From: JAZQNC01 sp045536155
Lineage (GTDB): Bacteria > Bacillota > Clostridia > Oscillospirales > CAG-272
Reading direction: 5' to 3'
DNA: 43,378 nucleotides
Assembly (NCBI GenBank): GCA_045536155.1
Contig: JAZSMZ010000067.1
Span: 1 to 43,378, forward strand
Shown: piece after piece, positions 1 to 7,506 of the stretch
How the letters are laid out: every line of letters begins with the position of its first letter
Position numbering within the stretch: position 1 is the stretch's first letter
The notes under the pieces: model-generated
The model's input: only the letters and a program-made list of their open reading frames with translations
What the model was told of the DNA's origin: nothing
The model's database searches: none
Position numbers and translations under genes: made by a program

Positions 1-93
1 AACGAGCTTGTAATGTCGCTTGACAAAAAGTACAAGGGATTCAAGCACCGCGCATTCGGTGCCATACAGAAATCGCATATCGACGGTTATTGA
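1..93 (+). CDS. C-terminal end of an unrecognised protein (partial)
   Basis: An open frame enters from the left edge and gives 30 residues, ending FGAIQKSHIDGY before TGA at 91-93. A terminator-like hairpin follows 25 bp later, which supports this being a real gene end. The fragment is too short for me to name a family. Confidence 0.6.
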   Translation, partial: NELVMSLDKKYKGFKHRAFGAIQKSHIDGY

Positions 94-117
94 TCATTAT
101 TATATTAAATACAAATC

Positions 118-149
118 GCTCCGCGGTATTTTGCCCCGGAGCTTTTTTT
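118..149 (+). terminator. Intrinsic terminator
   Basis: GCTCCGCGG and CCCCGGAGC pair with one mismatch around a short loop and are followed by seven T residues. It closes the gene that enters from the left. Confidence 0.8.
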
Positions 150-170
150 GCTGTCATTTAATACTTTTTT

Positions 171-208
171 ATATTTTTCAAAAATTTTTTTATTTTTTTG
201 AAAAATAT
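171..208. repeat. AT-rich inverted repeat
   Basis: ATATTTTTCAAAAA (171-184) is the exact reverse complement of TTTTTGAAAAATAT (195-208), with a 10-nt AT-only loop. It lies between the terminator at 118 and the gene at 294. It could be a second terminator or a 5' UTR stem; no clear promoter is visible beside it. Confidence 0.5.
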
Positions 209-293
209 AAAACCGATTCGATTTTTCATTCCCCTTTATGAGTGTAAGGCAAAAACAAAAAACAAAAATGCCAAAAAAGAGAGGATTAAAAAA

Positions 294-833
294 ATGACAA
301 ACTACGAAACCATGAACAACACTACCCGCACCGCAAACACAAACACCGCCGCAAGAGGCGAAAGAGCAAGACAGATGAACGCCGAATACGCCGCAAAAAA
401 AGCAGCCGCAAATCAGGCCAACGCAAGAGTTGAGATTTTAGATAAAGAGAAAGAAACGGAAGATAATTCCCTTGTAACGATCTGGGCAACCATCCGCTTT
501 ATCTGCCACTTCCTTCCCATCCTGACCTCCATCGCAATGCTCATCGCATACACCTGCAATCCTTCCAATTTCGTTGCCGACTACATACTCGTGCCCATCG
601 CTTTCATCGGCTGGATCGCAGCTATCATCGCAAAACCGTTCGCCATTATCAAATCGGTATTCAGCATCTCCTGGAAGATATTCAAGTTCTTCTTCTGTAT
701 GCCCGTATTCCTCGTAAGCACCACCGCAGCCTTCGTAGCCGGCATTGTTAGTTTCGGCATCCTTACCATGATCGCTGTTTTCGCGCCCGCAGTATTCACC
801 ATCATCCTTCTCATCAAGGAAATGAAGGAATAA
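294..833 (+). CDS. Small multi-pass membrane protein, function unknown
   Basis: I do not recognise the family. The protein is 179 residues. Residues 1-60 are hydrophilic, rich in Asn, Thr, Ala and Lys, and probably coiled or disordered. From about residue 62 to 175 there are three or four hydrophobic segments (roughly 64-88, 95-117, 132-152, 154-175). I chose ATG 294 because GAGAGG precedes it; an in-frame ATG at 198 lies inside the AT hairpin region with no ribosome site. It stands alone between a terminator upstream and a consensus promoter downstream. The low-complexity cytoplasmic head with a short membrane bundle resembles many uncharacterised clostridial membrane proteins. Confidence 0.75.
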   Translation: MTNYETMNNTTRTANTNTAARGERARQMNAEYAAKKAAANQANARVEILDKEKETEDNSLVTIWATIRFICHFLPILTSIAMLIAYTCNPSNFVADYILVPIAFIGWIAAIIAKPFAIIKSVFSISWKIFKFFFCMPVFLVSTTAAFVAGIVSFGILTMIAVFAPAVFTIILLIKEMKE

Positions 834-845
834 ATAATACACCAT

Positions 846-874
846 TTGACACGATCCGATCGGTATGATATAAT
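846..874 (+). promoter_or_regulatory. Consensus sigma-A promoter
   Basis: TTGACA (846-851), a 17-bp spacer and TATAAT (869-874) match the consensus exactly. It lies 37 bp before the small gene at 912 and drives that gene and the sigma-factor gene at 1086. Confidence 0.85.
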
Positions 875-911
875 ATATACGTCTGTGTTATATAAACAGA
901 GGTTTTAACAA

Positions 912-1070
912 ATGACAACGACAAACAATGAAACCGCACTTTGCCCCATAGCGCCCAGAAAGCATTTTTTGCACATCATCTTCCATAAAGACCAAAAAGC
1001 GCATCCCATGCCTGAAAATTGGGCAAGCTTGATTCTCAAAATAATACTTTCCGCATTAAACCGAAGATAA
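912..1070 (+). CDS. Possible 52-residue protein upstream of the sigma-factor gene
   Basis: An ATG nine bases after AGAGG opens a 52-codon frame that stops at 1070. The ribosome site of the next gene (AAAGGAG, 1073-1079) starts right after the stop, as in a coupled operon. The product is basic at the end (LNRR) and has no family I recognise. It may be a small partner or regulator of the tethered sigma factor, or a leader ORF. Position and ribosome site support it; composition does not prove it is coding. Confidence 0.45.
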   Translation: MTTTNNETALCPIAPRKHFLHIIFHKDQKAHPMPENWASLILKIILSALNRR

Positions 1071-1085
1071 TAAAGGAGAAAAGCC

Positions 1086-3095
1086 GTGGACAGCCGCGAA
1101 TTAAAGGAAGTCGTCTTGCGCGCACAAAAAGGCGACAGCACAGCAATAGAGAAATTATATACCGAATTTTACGAGAGCGTTTTCTATTTTGCAAAGAAAA
1201 CGCTCCGCGATGACGAACTCGCATGTGATATCACGCAGGAGACCTTCATGGAGGTCATCCGCACGATTGACAAGCTTGAAGCTCCCGAGGCCTTTGCATC
1301 GTGGATACGTCAGATAACCTATCATCAGTGCACCCGCCATTTTAAAAAGAAAAAGGACGTGCTTGTCGACGAGGACGAAGATGGCAACAGCGTATTCGAC
1401 AATCTCGAGGACGAGGACACTCCCGTACCCGAAGAGGTGTGCGAAAACGAGGAGTTCCGTTCGACCATTCTCTCAATAGTCGATACCTTGAGCGAGGAGC
1501 AGCGTTCCGCCGTCCTGCTTTTCTATTACGACGAGCTTCCCATCTCTAAAATCGCCGAAATGCAGGGCGTATCCGAGGGCACTGTAAAGAGCCGTCTTAA
1601 CTACGCGAGAAAGGCGATTCGAAGCGGTGTTGAGCAATACGAGAAAAAGACCGGCACCAAGCTCTACGCCATTCCCTTTTTGCCCCTTATCCGCATCTTC
1701 TTCAGTGCACCCGAAGCGATGGCCGCATCTCAAAGCGCTGCTATCGGCGGTGCAGTATCTGCTGCGGCTTCTGCCGCGGCTACGACAGCCGCGATTGCAG
1801 GAGCATCGGGCAGTGCGGCAACTGCGGCCGCAGTCGGAATTACAGCCAAGCTTGCCGCTATACCCTTCGGCGCAAAAATTTTCGCCGCTGTGCTCGCTCT
1901 GTCGGTAACGGTCACTGCAGGTGCCGTTATTGTAAGCAATACCAAGACACCGTCCGATATCGATAACAGCGACATCGCCGTAGAAAGCACCGTTGAGCCT
2001 GAAACCGACGTTCTTACGACCGAGCCACCCATTGAAGAAGCCACCGTTGAAGCCGAGCCCGAAGAAACGCGCGACACTCATCCTGACAGCGATTCAAACG
2101 GAATGTGTGACAACTGCGGAGAATATCTCTGCGCGCTCTATCTTGCTCCCCACACTACCAACTACGAAGACCGCATATATGATGAGATCTGCGATGTATG
2201 CGGATATTACGCCGGAGGTGCCATGGGATGGGATGAAGAGTATTCCCACGACGATGCCGACGGTGACGGAATTTGCGATTGCTGCGGCGAGCGCAGCTGC
2301 GACATTCCTATGTTGGAAGCAAATGGCGGTATAGATGCCGACGGCGACAACATCTGTGACTTATGCGATCGCTACATGTGCGATTTCCACAGCAAAAAGG
2401 TATTTCACAAGGACATCGATGCCGACGGCATGTGTGACAGCTGTCCGCACAGCATCTGCGCACACGGATACGTCGATCACACCGATCAAAACGGCGACAG
2501 AACTTGTGATATCTGCTATGCCATTGTGCCCACTCCCATCGTAGATGAGGAGGAAACCGCCCTTGCCGAAACGGAAATAATTGTTGAAGAAACGATCGAA
2601 GAAGCCGAAACAGAGCCGGCTGTTGATGAAATCGCGACTGAAACTGCCGAAACAGAAGAGGCAATCCCCGACGATATGGCACAAATGATACCCTGCTGTC
2701 TTACCGCCCACGTCGCACCCACTCTCACCATTGAAAACGATATTCTGACCATTAAAAACAACGCGTGGGCACTTGACGAAGGCAATCACACCTCCTGCAA
2801 CTACGAGATATTAGTCAACGGAAACACGATATTTATCCCCAACGAAAGACTCGGTATGCTTTGCAACTACGTCAGGGTTGACGACACCTTCAGCTTCTCC
2901 CTGCTTGACTATTATGCCACAACCAATGAAGGGCTCAACGTCATCACCGTTCAGCCAAGCTGTGTCGGCGATGTTAATAACGGATACCTATACTGCACGT
3001 ATCTTGATCAAAACGGATACGGCGGAATCTCATCCACCATTGAATACTACCGCAACGACGGTGCCGTTGAAACAGTGGAAGATATCGAAGCATAA
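1086..3095 (+). CDS. ECF-type sigma factor fused to a membrane anchor and Cys-rich extracytoplasmic domain
   Basis: 669 residues. The N-terminal ~190 residues are an ECF sigma factor: sigma-2 region at about 20-95 (with CDITQETFMEV) and sigma-4 helix-turn-helix at about 125-185 (LPISKIAEMQGVSEGTVKSR). An Ala-rich linker (about 208-255) leads to one transmembrane helix at about 260-284. Beyond it, outside the cell, come an acidic Thr/Glu linker, then several DxDGDGxCDxCG-type repeats (about 335-480) that resemble calcium-binding or metal-binding loops, another acidic linker, and a C-terminal domain (about 535-665) with six more cysteines. The start is GTG 1086, seven bases after AAAGGAG. The topology suggests a sigma factor that senses the cell surface directly and may be released by proteolysis; no separate anti-sigma gene is adjacent. 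The domain reading is firm; the signalling model is inference. Confidence 0.85.
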   Translation: MDSRELKEVVLRAQKGDSTAIEKLYTEFYESVFYFAKKTLRDDELACDITQETFMEVIRTIDKLEAPEAFASWIRQITYHQCTRHFKKKKDVLVDEDEDGNSVFDNLEDEDTPVPEEVCENEEFRSTILSIVDTLSEEQRSAVLLFYYDELPISKIAEMQGVSEGTVKSRLNYARKAIRSGVEQYEKKTGTKLYAIPFLPLIRIFFSAPEAMAASQSAAIGGAVSAAASAAATTAAIAGASGSAATAAAVGITAKLAAIPFGAKIFAAVLALSVTVTAGAVIVSNTKTPSDIDNSDIAVESTVEPETDVLTTEPPIEEATVEAEPEETRDTHPDSDSNGMCDNCGEYLCALYLAPHTTNYEDRIYDEICDVCGYYAGGAMGWDEEYSHDDADGDGICDCCGERSCDIPMLEANGGIDADGDNICDLCDRYMCDFHSKKVFHKDIDADGMCDSCPHSICAHGYVDHTDQNGDRTCDICYAIVPTPIVDEEETALAETEIIVEETIEEAETEPAVDEIATETAETEEAIPDDMAQMIPCCLTAHVAPTLTIENDILTIKNNAWALDEGNHTSCNYEILVNGNTIFIPNERLGMLCNYVRVDDTFSFSLLDYYATTNEGLNVITVQPSCVGDVNNGYLYCTYLDQNGYGGISSTIEYYRNDGAVETVEDIEA

Positions 3096-3132
3096 ACAGC
3101 GCGTTGTTATAATCCTCTCACAACGCGAAAAA

Positions 3133-3164
3133 AAGACAGAGAAAATTTTCTCTGTCTTTTTTAT
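3133..3164. terminator. Bidirectional intrinsic terminator
   Basis: AAAGACAGAGAAAA pairs with TTTTCTCTGTCTTT, with T-runs on both strands. It serves the sigma-factor gene (plus) and the thioesterase gene (minus, ending at 3165). Confidence 0.85.
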
Positions 3165-3887
3165 TTACTTAATATCCGATACTGTAAATCTCGCCTCAAC
3201 TCCGACACTGCCGTCCTCGTTTTGAGTGGAGAAAAAGTAATCGTTTCCGTCGCTTCCCATGAGTATGAACACGTCCTTATCATAGGGAGCTTCGTGTATG
3301 TAGCTTATCACAAATGACTCAACGCGCTTGTTTTCGATACCGTCGATAGAAGAAGCAAGCATATCGGGATAGTTGGTGTTGTTCATGTGACGGTTTAAGT
3401 CACAATCGCCGTATCCGATGTGTCTTTGGCTGACCTTTGTAAGTGCCGGCTCCTTGGGAAGTCGGAACCTTATGGGAAAAGGAAGCTCGAGCGGCTCTTC
3501 GGTATCGAAATTCAGCTTAAGCTCCTCAACTCGGCAAAGACGTCGGTCACTAAGATCGACAAGCGCCCAAACGGTCATCATCTCGGCGACAAGCTCATCT
3601 CCTCTCTTTATTCTCGCACAGCGGGTAAAGGAGGTCAGCTTGCTCGGGCATGCCCACGTTTCAACGGTGATCTCGTCATACGCGTGTAGCGGAATGGGAT
3701 TATTTACCCCGACTCGGCACAGTATAAATGCCTTGCCGCTTTTTCGCAGATCTTCGTTGGACGGTCCGAGATTGTGAAGCTGCTGATTTGCCGCCTCCTG
3801 CATATAGCGGACTATAAGAGAAGGACGGACGTTGCCGTTTAAATCGATATCATGCGCGCTCACGCGCATTTTTTCGGTCCAAACCAT
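3165..3887 (-). CDS. Acyl-ACP thioesterase (FatA/FatB family)
   Basis: 240 residues with a double hot-dog arrangement. The first fold begins with SAHDIDLNGNVRPSLIVRYM; the second carries the catalytic-type motif DLNRHMNNTNY near residue 165, which matches the D-x-N-x-H-x-N-N pattern of bacterial acyl-ACP thioesterases. These enzymes hydrolyse acyl-ACP to free fatty acid in the cytoplasm. The gene starts 12 bp after the aldolase stop and has no evident ribosome site, so translation is probably coupled to fba. The start could also be the internal ATG six codons later. A bidirectional terminator ends the operon. Confidence 0.88.
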   Translation of the reverse strand: MVWTEKMRVSAHDIDLNGNVRPSLIVRYMQEAANQQLHNLGPSNEDLRKSGKAFILCRVGVNNPIPLHAYDEITVETWACPSKLTSFTRCARIKRGDELVAEMMTVWALVDLSDRRLCRVEELKLNFDTEEPLELPFPIRFRLPKEPALTKVSQRHIGYGDCDLNRHMNNTNYPDMLASSIDGIENKRVESFVISYIHEAPYDKDVFILMGSDGNDYFFSTQNEDGSVGVEARFTVSDIK

Positions 3888-3899
3888 GTTATATTTAAA

Positions 3900-4862
3900 T
3901 TAGAGGGTATTCTGGGATCCGAGAACGTTGACGATCTTGTGGGTAACCATCTTCTTAACCTCTTCGCGAGCAACCTTGAGATATTCTCTGGGGTCGAAAG
4001 CGGAGGGCTTTTCGGTAAGAACGCGGCGGATACCTGCGGTGAATGCAAGGCGGATATCGGAGTCGATGTTGATCTTGCAAACTGCGCTGGTAGCGGCACG
4101 GCGAAGCTGCTCTTCGGGAATACCTACTGCATCCGGAAGTGCGCCGCCGCGAGCGTTGATCTCTTCAACACATTCCTGAGAAACGGAGGATGCGCCGTGG
4201 AGAACGATCGGGAAGCCGGGGATTCTCTTTTCGATCTCTGCGAGAATGTCGAAACGGAGCGGAGGGGGAATAAGAATGCCCTTTTCATTTCTGGTGCACT
4301 GTGCGGGAGTAAACTTGTATGCGCCGTGAGAGGTACCGATGGAGATTGCGAGAGAGTCAACGCCGGTGCGGGATACGAAATCCTCAACCTCTTCGGGACG
4401 GGTGTAGGAAGAATGCTCTGCAACCACGTCATCTTCAACGCCTGCAAGAACGCCGAGCTCACCTTCAACAACAACGCCGTGAGCGTGTGCATACTCAACT
4501 ACCTTTTTTGTAACGGCGATATTCTCTTCGTAATCGAAGTGAGAGCCGTCGATCATAACGGAAGTGAAACCGTTGTCGATACAAGCCTTGCAGATCTCGA
4601 AATCTGCGCCGTGGTCGAGGTGGAGAGCAAAGTCAAGACCGTTGGTGTCCTTAACTGCAGCCTCTGCAAGACCGATAAGGTAGTCGGGCTTTGCATACTT
4701 TCTTGCACCTGCGGATACCTGCAAAATAACGGGAGATTTATTTTCGATAGCGGCTTCGGTGATAGCCTGGATAATCTCCATGTTGTTGATATTGAATGCG
4801 CCTATTGCATACCTGCCTTCGTATGCTTTTTTGAACATTTCGGTAGTTGTTACCAATGCCAT
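3900..4862 (-). CDS. fba: Class II fructose-1,6-bisphosphate aldolase
   Basis: 320 residues, normal for the family. It catalyses the reversible cleavage of fructose 1,6-bisphosphate to dihydroxyacetone phosphate and glyceraldehyde 3-phosphate with a zinc ion. Visible signatures: AFNINNMEI at the start, LDHGADFE (catalytic Asp and a zinc His), EGELGVLAG (zinc Glu region), GTSHGAYKF and VLHGASSV (zinc His residues and phosphate loop), and KINIDSDIR near the end. AGGAG precedes the ATG, and a good sigma-A promoter lies at 4913-4941. It is first in an operon with the acyl-ACP thioesterase, an unusual pairing of glycolysis and fatty-acid release. Confidence 0.97.
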   Translation of the reverse strand: MALVTTTEMFKKAYEGRYAIGAFNINNMEIIQAITEAAIENKSPVILQVSAGARKYAKPDYLIGLAEAAVKDTNGLDFALHLDHGADFEICKACIDNGFTSVMIDGSHFDYEENIAVTKKVVEYAHAHGVVVEGELGVLAGVEDDVVAEHSSYTRPEEVEDFVSRTGVDSLAISIGTSHGAYKFTPAQCTRNEKGILIPPPLRFDILAEIEKRIPGFPIVLHGASSVSQECVEEINARGGALPDAVGIPEEQLRRAATSAVCKINIDSDIRLAFTAGIRRVLTEKPSAFDPREYLKVAREEVKKMVTHKIVNVLGSQNTL

Positions 4863-4912
4863 AATAAATACACTCCTATAATTTGCTCATAACGAGCTTT
4901 CATTTACACAGC

Positions 4913-4941
4913 ATTGTACTATATTTTTTCACTTAAATCAA
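4913..4941 (-). promoter_or_regulatory. Sigma-A promoter of fba
   Basis: Read on the minus strand: TTGATT, 17 bp, TACAAT. It lies about 50 bp upstream of the aldolase ATG. Confidence 0.7.
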
Positions 4942-4994
4942 GCATATTTTTTGAATATAGCCGTCAAAAAATGAAATTCACATATTTTTAACAA

Positions 4995-5396
4995 TCATCC
5001 GATAGCTCCGTTGTCGGGTACTGTTTCTGTCGGCACAAGACCGAAGCTTACCGATATCGCCTCGTCGACCTGCCGCATAAGGGCGTCGTCGAGATGTCCC
5101 ATCTTTTCTTTAAGACGCCGTTTGTCTATCGTGCGTATCTGCTCGAGCAAAATCACCGAATCGCGCTGAAGTCCCGCGCCGTCGCCGTCGATCGAGCAGC
5201 TTGCGCGGCTTACCTCTATATGAGTGGGCAGTTTGACCTTGTCGATCCTGCTCGTTATCGCCGCCGCAATGACGGTCGGACTGTATCGGTTGCCTACATC
5301 GTTTTGAACGATGAGTACGGGGCGCACTCCTCCCTGCTCCGATCCGACAACGGGGCTGAGATCGGCATAGTAAATATCTCCTCGGGTTATGTTCAT
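4995..5396 (-). CDS. MazF/PemK-type endoribonuclease toxin (EndoA-like), no adjacent antitoxin
   Basis: 133 residues from ATG 5396, chosen because GGAG lies eight bases before it; an ATG six bases upstream sits too close to the ribosome site. Family marks are RGDIYYADLSPVVGSEQGG, RPVLIVQND, SPTVIAAAITS and, near the C-terminus, LLEQIRTIDKRRL. The family cleaves mRNA at short sequence motifs in the cytoplasm. In Bacillus the toxin follows its antitoxin gene; here the upstream gene reads the other way and no MazE-like gene is seen. It may be a housekeeping-type orphan as in many Clostridia, with an antitoxin elsewhere. Confidence 0.92.
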   Translation of the reverse strand: MNITRGDIYYADLSPVVGSEQGGVRPVLIVQNDVGNRYSPTVIAAAITSRIDKVKLPTHIEVSRASCSIDGDGAGLQRDSVILLEQIRTIDKRRLKEKMGHLDDALMRQVDEAISVSFGLVPTETVPDNGAIG

Positions 5397-5506
5397 TTTC
5401 ATTTCTCCGTTTTCAATGTAAAGCATTTAAAGGCATTTTCACGATCCCTTCACTGTTATTTTCTCCCGCTTCGGCGTTTTTAAACACAAAGACAAAAACT
5501 GACAAA

Positions 5507-5534
5507 AGTATATTTTTCTCGCTTTGTGCAACAA
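5507..5534 (-). promoter_or_regulatory. Probable promoter of the mazF-like gene
   Basis: Read on the minus strand: TTGTTG, 16 bp, TATACT. It lies about 110 bp upstream of the start codon. The match is fair, not perfect. Confidence 0.45.
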
Positions 5535-5625
5535 TAGTATTGCGACCGAAAAAGTGACGAAAAATGAAAAAACGAAAGGAGTCTTCGCCTGTATTTTACC
5601 CCTAAGCGAAGACGGTGACAGAAAA

Positions 5626-5832
5626 ATGTTTGAAAAAGAGACGTTTGCACCATATGCAAAGCGCGTATACCGCGATATCTCGCAAAAATACTGCTCGCGC
5701 ATAGACGACAACGTAATAATCGTACGAAATACGGCTCAAAATCCGGCGCATTACGAGTGCCTTTCCTCCCACCTATGCCCCTCAAACACGAGCTGTACCA
5801 TAAGCAAGCTGCCCGACAACAAATTCGAGTAA
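5626..5832 (+). CDS. Small Cys-containing hypothetical protein
   Basis: 68 residues from ATG 5626, beginning MFEKETFAPYAKRVYRDISQ, with four cysteines, three of them in the C-terminal third (ECLSSHLCPSNTSC). The frame stays open upstream to 5524. The ribosome site is weak (GGTGAC), and AAAGGAG at 5574 is too far away. The stop codon abuts a perfect 14-bp terminator hairpin, which supports a real transcript end. I do not recognise the family. It diverges from the mazF-like gene but shows no antitoxin features. Confidence 0.5.
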   Translation: MFEKETFAPYAKRVYRDISQKYCSRIDDNVIIVRNTAQNPAHYECLSSHLCPSNTSCTISKLPDNKFE

Positions 5833-5870
5833 AAAAACAATGCGTGTCACATGACACGCATTGTTTTTTT
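5831..5870. terminator. Strong bidirectional terminator
   Basis: A perfect 14-bp stem, AACAATGCGTGTCA against TGACACGCATTGTT, is flanked by seven A and seven T residues. It overlaps the stop codons of the 68-residue gene (plus) and lnt (minus). Confidence 0.92.
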
Positions 5871-7488
5871 ATTTTACTTTTTTCTTATTATTTACCGGTT
5901 TGGCATCTTCTTTTTTGTCGTGTTGTACGAAGGTATATTTGAATGCAATAAATACACCCATCAAGATTGCCGAAAAGAACACGATCACGTTGCCCACTCT
6001 CGCATAGGGAGTTGCGCTGTTTGTAAAGACTATATCCTCGCAGATATATCCTTCTTTGAGCGCATCAACGCTCTTGATCACCTCACCTGTGGGAGAGATA
6101 ATGCTTGAAACACCCGTGTTTGCCGCGCGAAGCAGATACCGACCGTTCTCAACGGCGCGAAGGACAGCGTGCTTGTTATGCTGATACACCGCCGCCGAAT
6201 CGCGATACCACGAATCGTTGGTGGAAAGCGCTATAAGCTGTGCGCCGTCGCGCACCGAATCGCGCACGATGCTGTCGTATATCGAATCAAAGCAGATAAG
6301 TCCGCCGATCTTGCCGTAAACTGTGTCGAATATCTCGCTGTCAGAGCCTGCTTCAAGATCGTTTTGCATAATATTTACATCTGAAATTGTCGGCAGAACA
6401 GACGTTAAAAGTCCGCCCATCGGCATATATTCGCCAAAAGGAACGAGCTTGCGCTTGGAATACACCGTTTCGGACACACGTCCGTCGGGCAGGAACAGAT
6501 ACTGGGAATTGTAGGTTTTCTCTCTTCCCTCTCCGTCGGTTTTATTTGAAAACGTACCGACAACGATATAAGCATCGCATTCGACCGAAAGCTCAGATAT
6601 CTGATTTTTGATCACCTCGGCGGAGTCGATCTGCACGTTTATTACCGTTTCTGGCCAGACGACGATCTTAGCCCCGTTTTCTTCAACGGCTTTCCTTGTC
6701 AGATCGCAATATATATCACAGCAATCGCGTACAGAATACGATTTCCACTTTTCAACCGACGAGATATTGCCCTGAATTACCGCAACGGGGATATCCTCGC
6801 CGTCATCGACGTAATAGAGCATGAAAAACAGTCCGAAAAGGAAGTTGAGCGCCATGACCGATGCGCCTATTGCGGCGGCAACGTTGGGCTTGAACTTGAA
6901 TTTTTTCCTCTCCTTTTCCTTGCGAGCTTCAATGTGCTCGCTTTCACGCAAAAATCCGAGCGCGAAGCAGGCATTCGAAAAGGCGATCATAAACCCAATA
7001 AAGAGTGATCCGAAAAGGGCTGAGCCCTGGATCATCTGTCGGCAGGCGACCTGCGAAAGGGCGAGACGGAAAAAGGGAATTCCCGCAAATGTAAGGCTTT
7101 GCGCCCACTCGAGAATGGTCCATAATGCCGCCAGCATAACGGGATACAGCCATCTCTTTTTGCCCTTGGCAAGACGGAAAAGCGGAGAGATAAGAGCCGT
7201 TCCCAAGCTTTGTATAAGAGCAAAACCGATCCAGCCCGCAGCGCAGACGAGCGCACCCTCAGACGGGCTGAGTCCCGCGAAATCCATCGGATAAAGGGCT
7301 ATAAACCAATGATAGAGCACGCCGTAGTATCCGAGCGAAAATACGAGTCCGTGTCGGTACTTCGGAGTGTCCTTTATTAAAACATAGAAAAATGGCACTA
7401 TCGATATCCAAGCAAGCCACCACAGCGAATCGAATATGAAAGGCAGAGCGGTAAGTATGCCCGATATCAGACAAATCAAATAACTCAA
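5869..7488 (-). CDS. lnt: Apolipoprotein N-acyltransferase
   Basis: 539 residues. About six N-terminal transmembrane segments (1-235) precede a nitrilase-fold domain (about 235-490) and a final helix near 505. The catalytic triad positions are all present: E280 in VVWPETVI, K345/K347 in YSKRKLVPFGEYMP, and C399 in GGLICFDS. The usual CYE after the nucleophile is CFD here. The family transfers an acyl chain to the N-terminal Cys of lipoproteins at the membrane. The start is TTG at 7488, seven bases after GGAG. It is the last gene of a four-gene minus-strand operon and starts 18 bp after the pseudouridine synthase. Lnt is best known from diderm bacteria, so its presence beside sporulation genes is notable. 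Confidence 0.93.
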   Translation of the reverse strand: MSYLICLISGILTALPFIFDSLWWLAWISIVPFFYVLIKDTPKYRHGLVFSLGYYGVLYHWFIALYPMDFAGLSPSEGALVCAAGWIGFALIQSLGTALISPLFRLAKGKKRWLYPVMLAALWTILEWAQSLTFAGIPFFRLALSQVACRQMIQGSALFGSLFIGFMIAFSNACFALGFLRESEHIEARKEKERKKFKFKPNVAAAIGASVMALNFLFGLFFMLYYVDDGEDIPVAVIQGNISSVEKWKSYSVRDCCDIYCDLTRKAVEENGAKIVVWPETVINVQIDSAEVIKNQISELSVECDAYIVVGTFSNKTDGEGREKTYNSQYLFLPDGRVSETVYSKRKLVPFGEYMPMGGLLTSVLPTISDVNIMQNDLEAGSDSEIFDTVYGKIGGLICFDSIYDSIVRDSVRDGAQLIALSTNDSWYRDSAAVYQHNKHAVLRAVENGRYLLRAANTGVSSIISPTGEVIKSVDALKEGYICEDIVFTNSATPYARVGNVIVFFSAILMGVFIAFKYTFVQHDKKEDAKPVNNKKKVK

Positions 7489-7506
7489 ACTATTTCTCCG
7501 TTTTGC

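Noticed and set aside
3852..4892. A 346-codon plus-strand frame over fba
   Set aside because: fba is unmistakable on the minus strand; the opposite frame has no family features.
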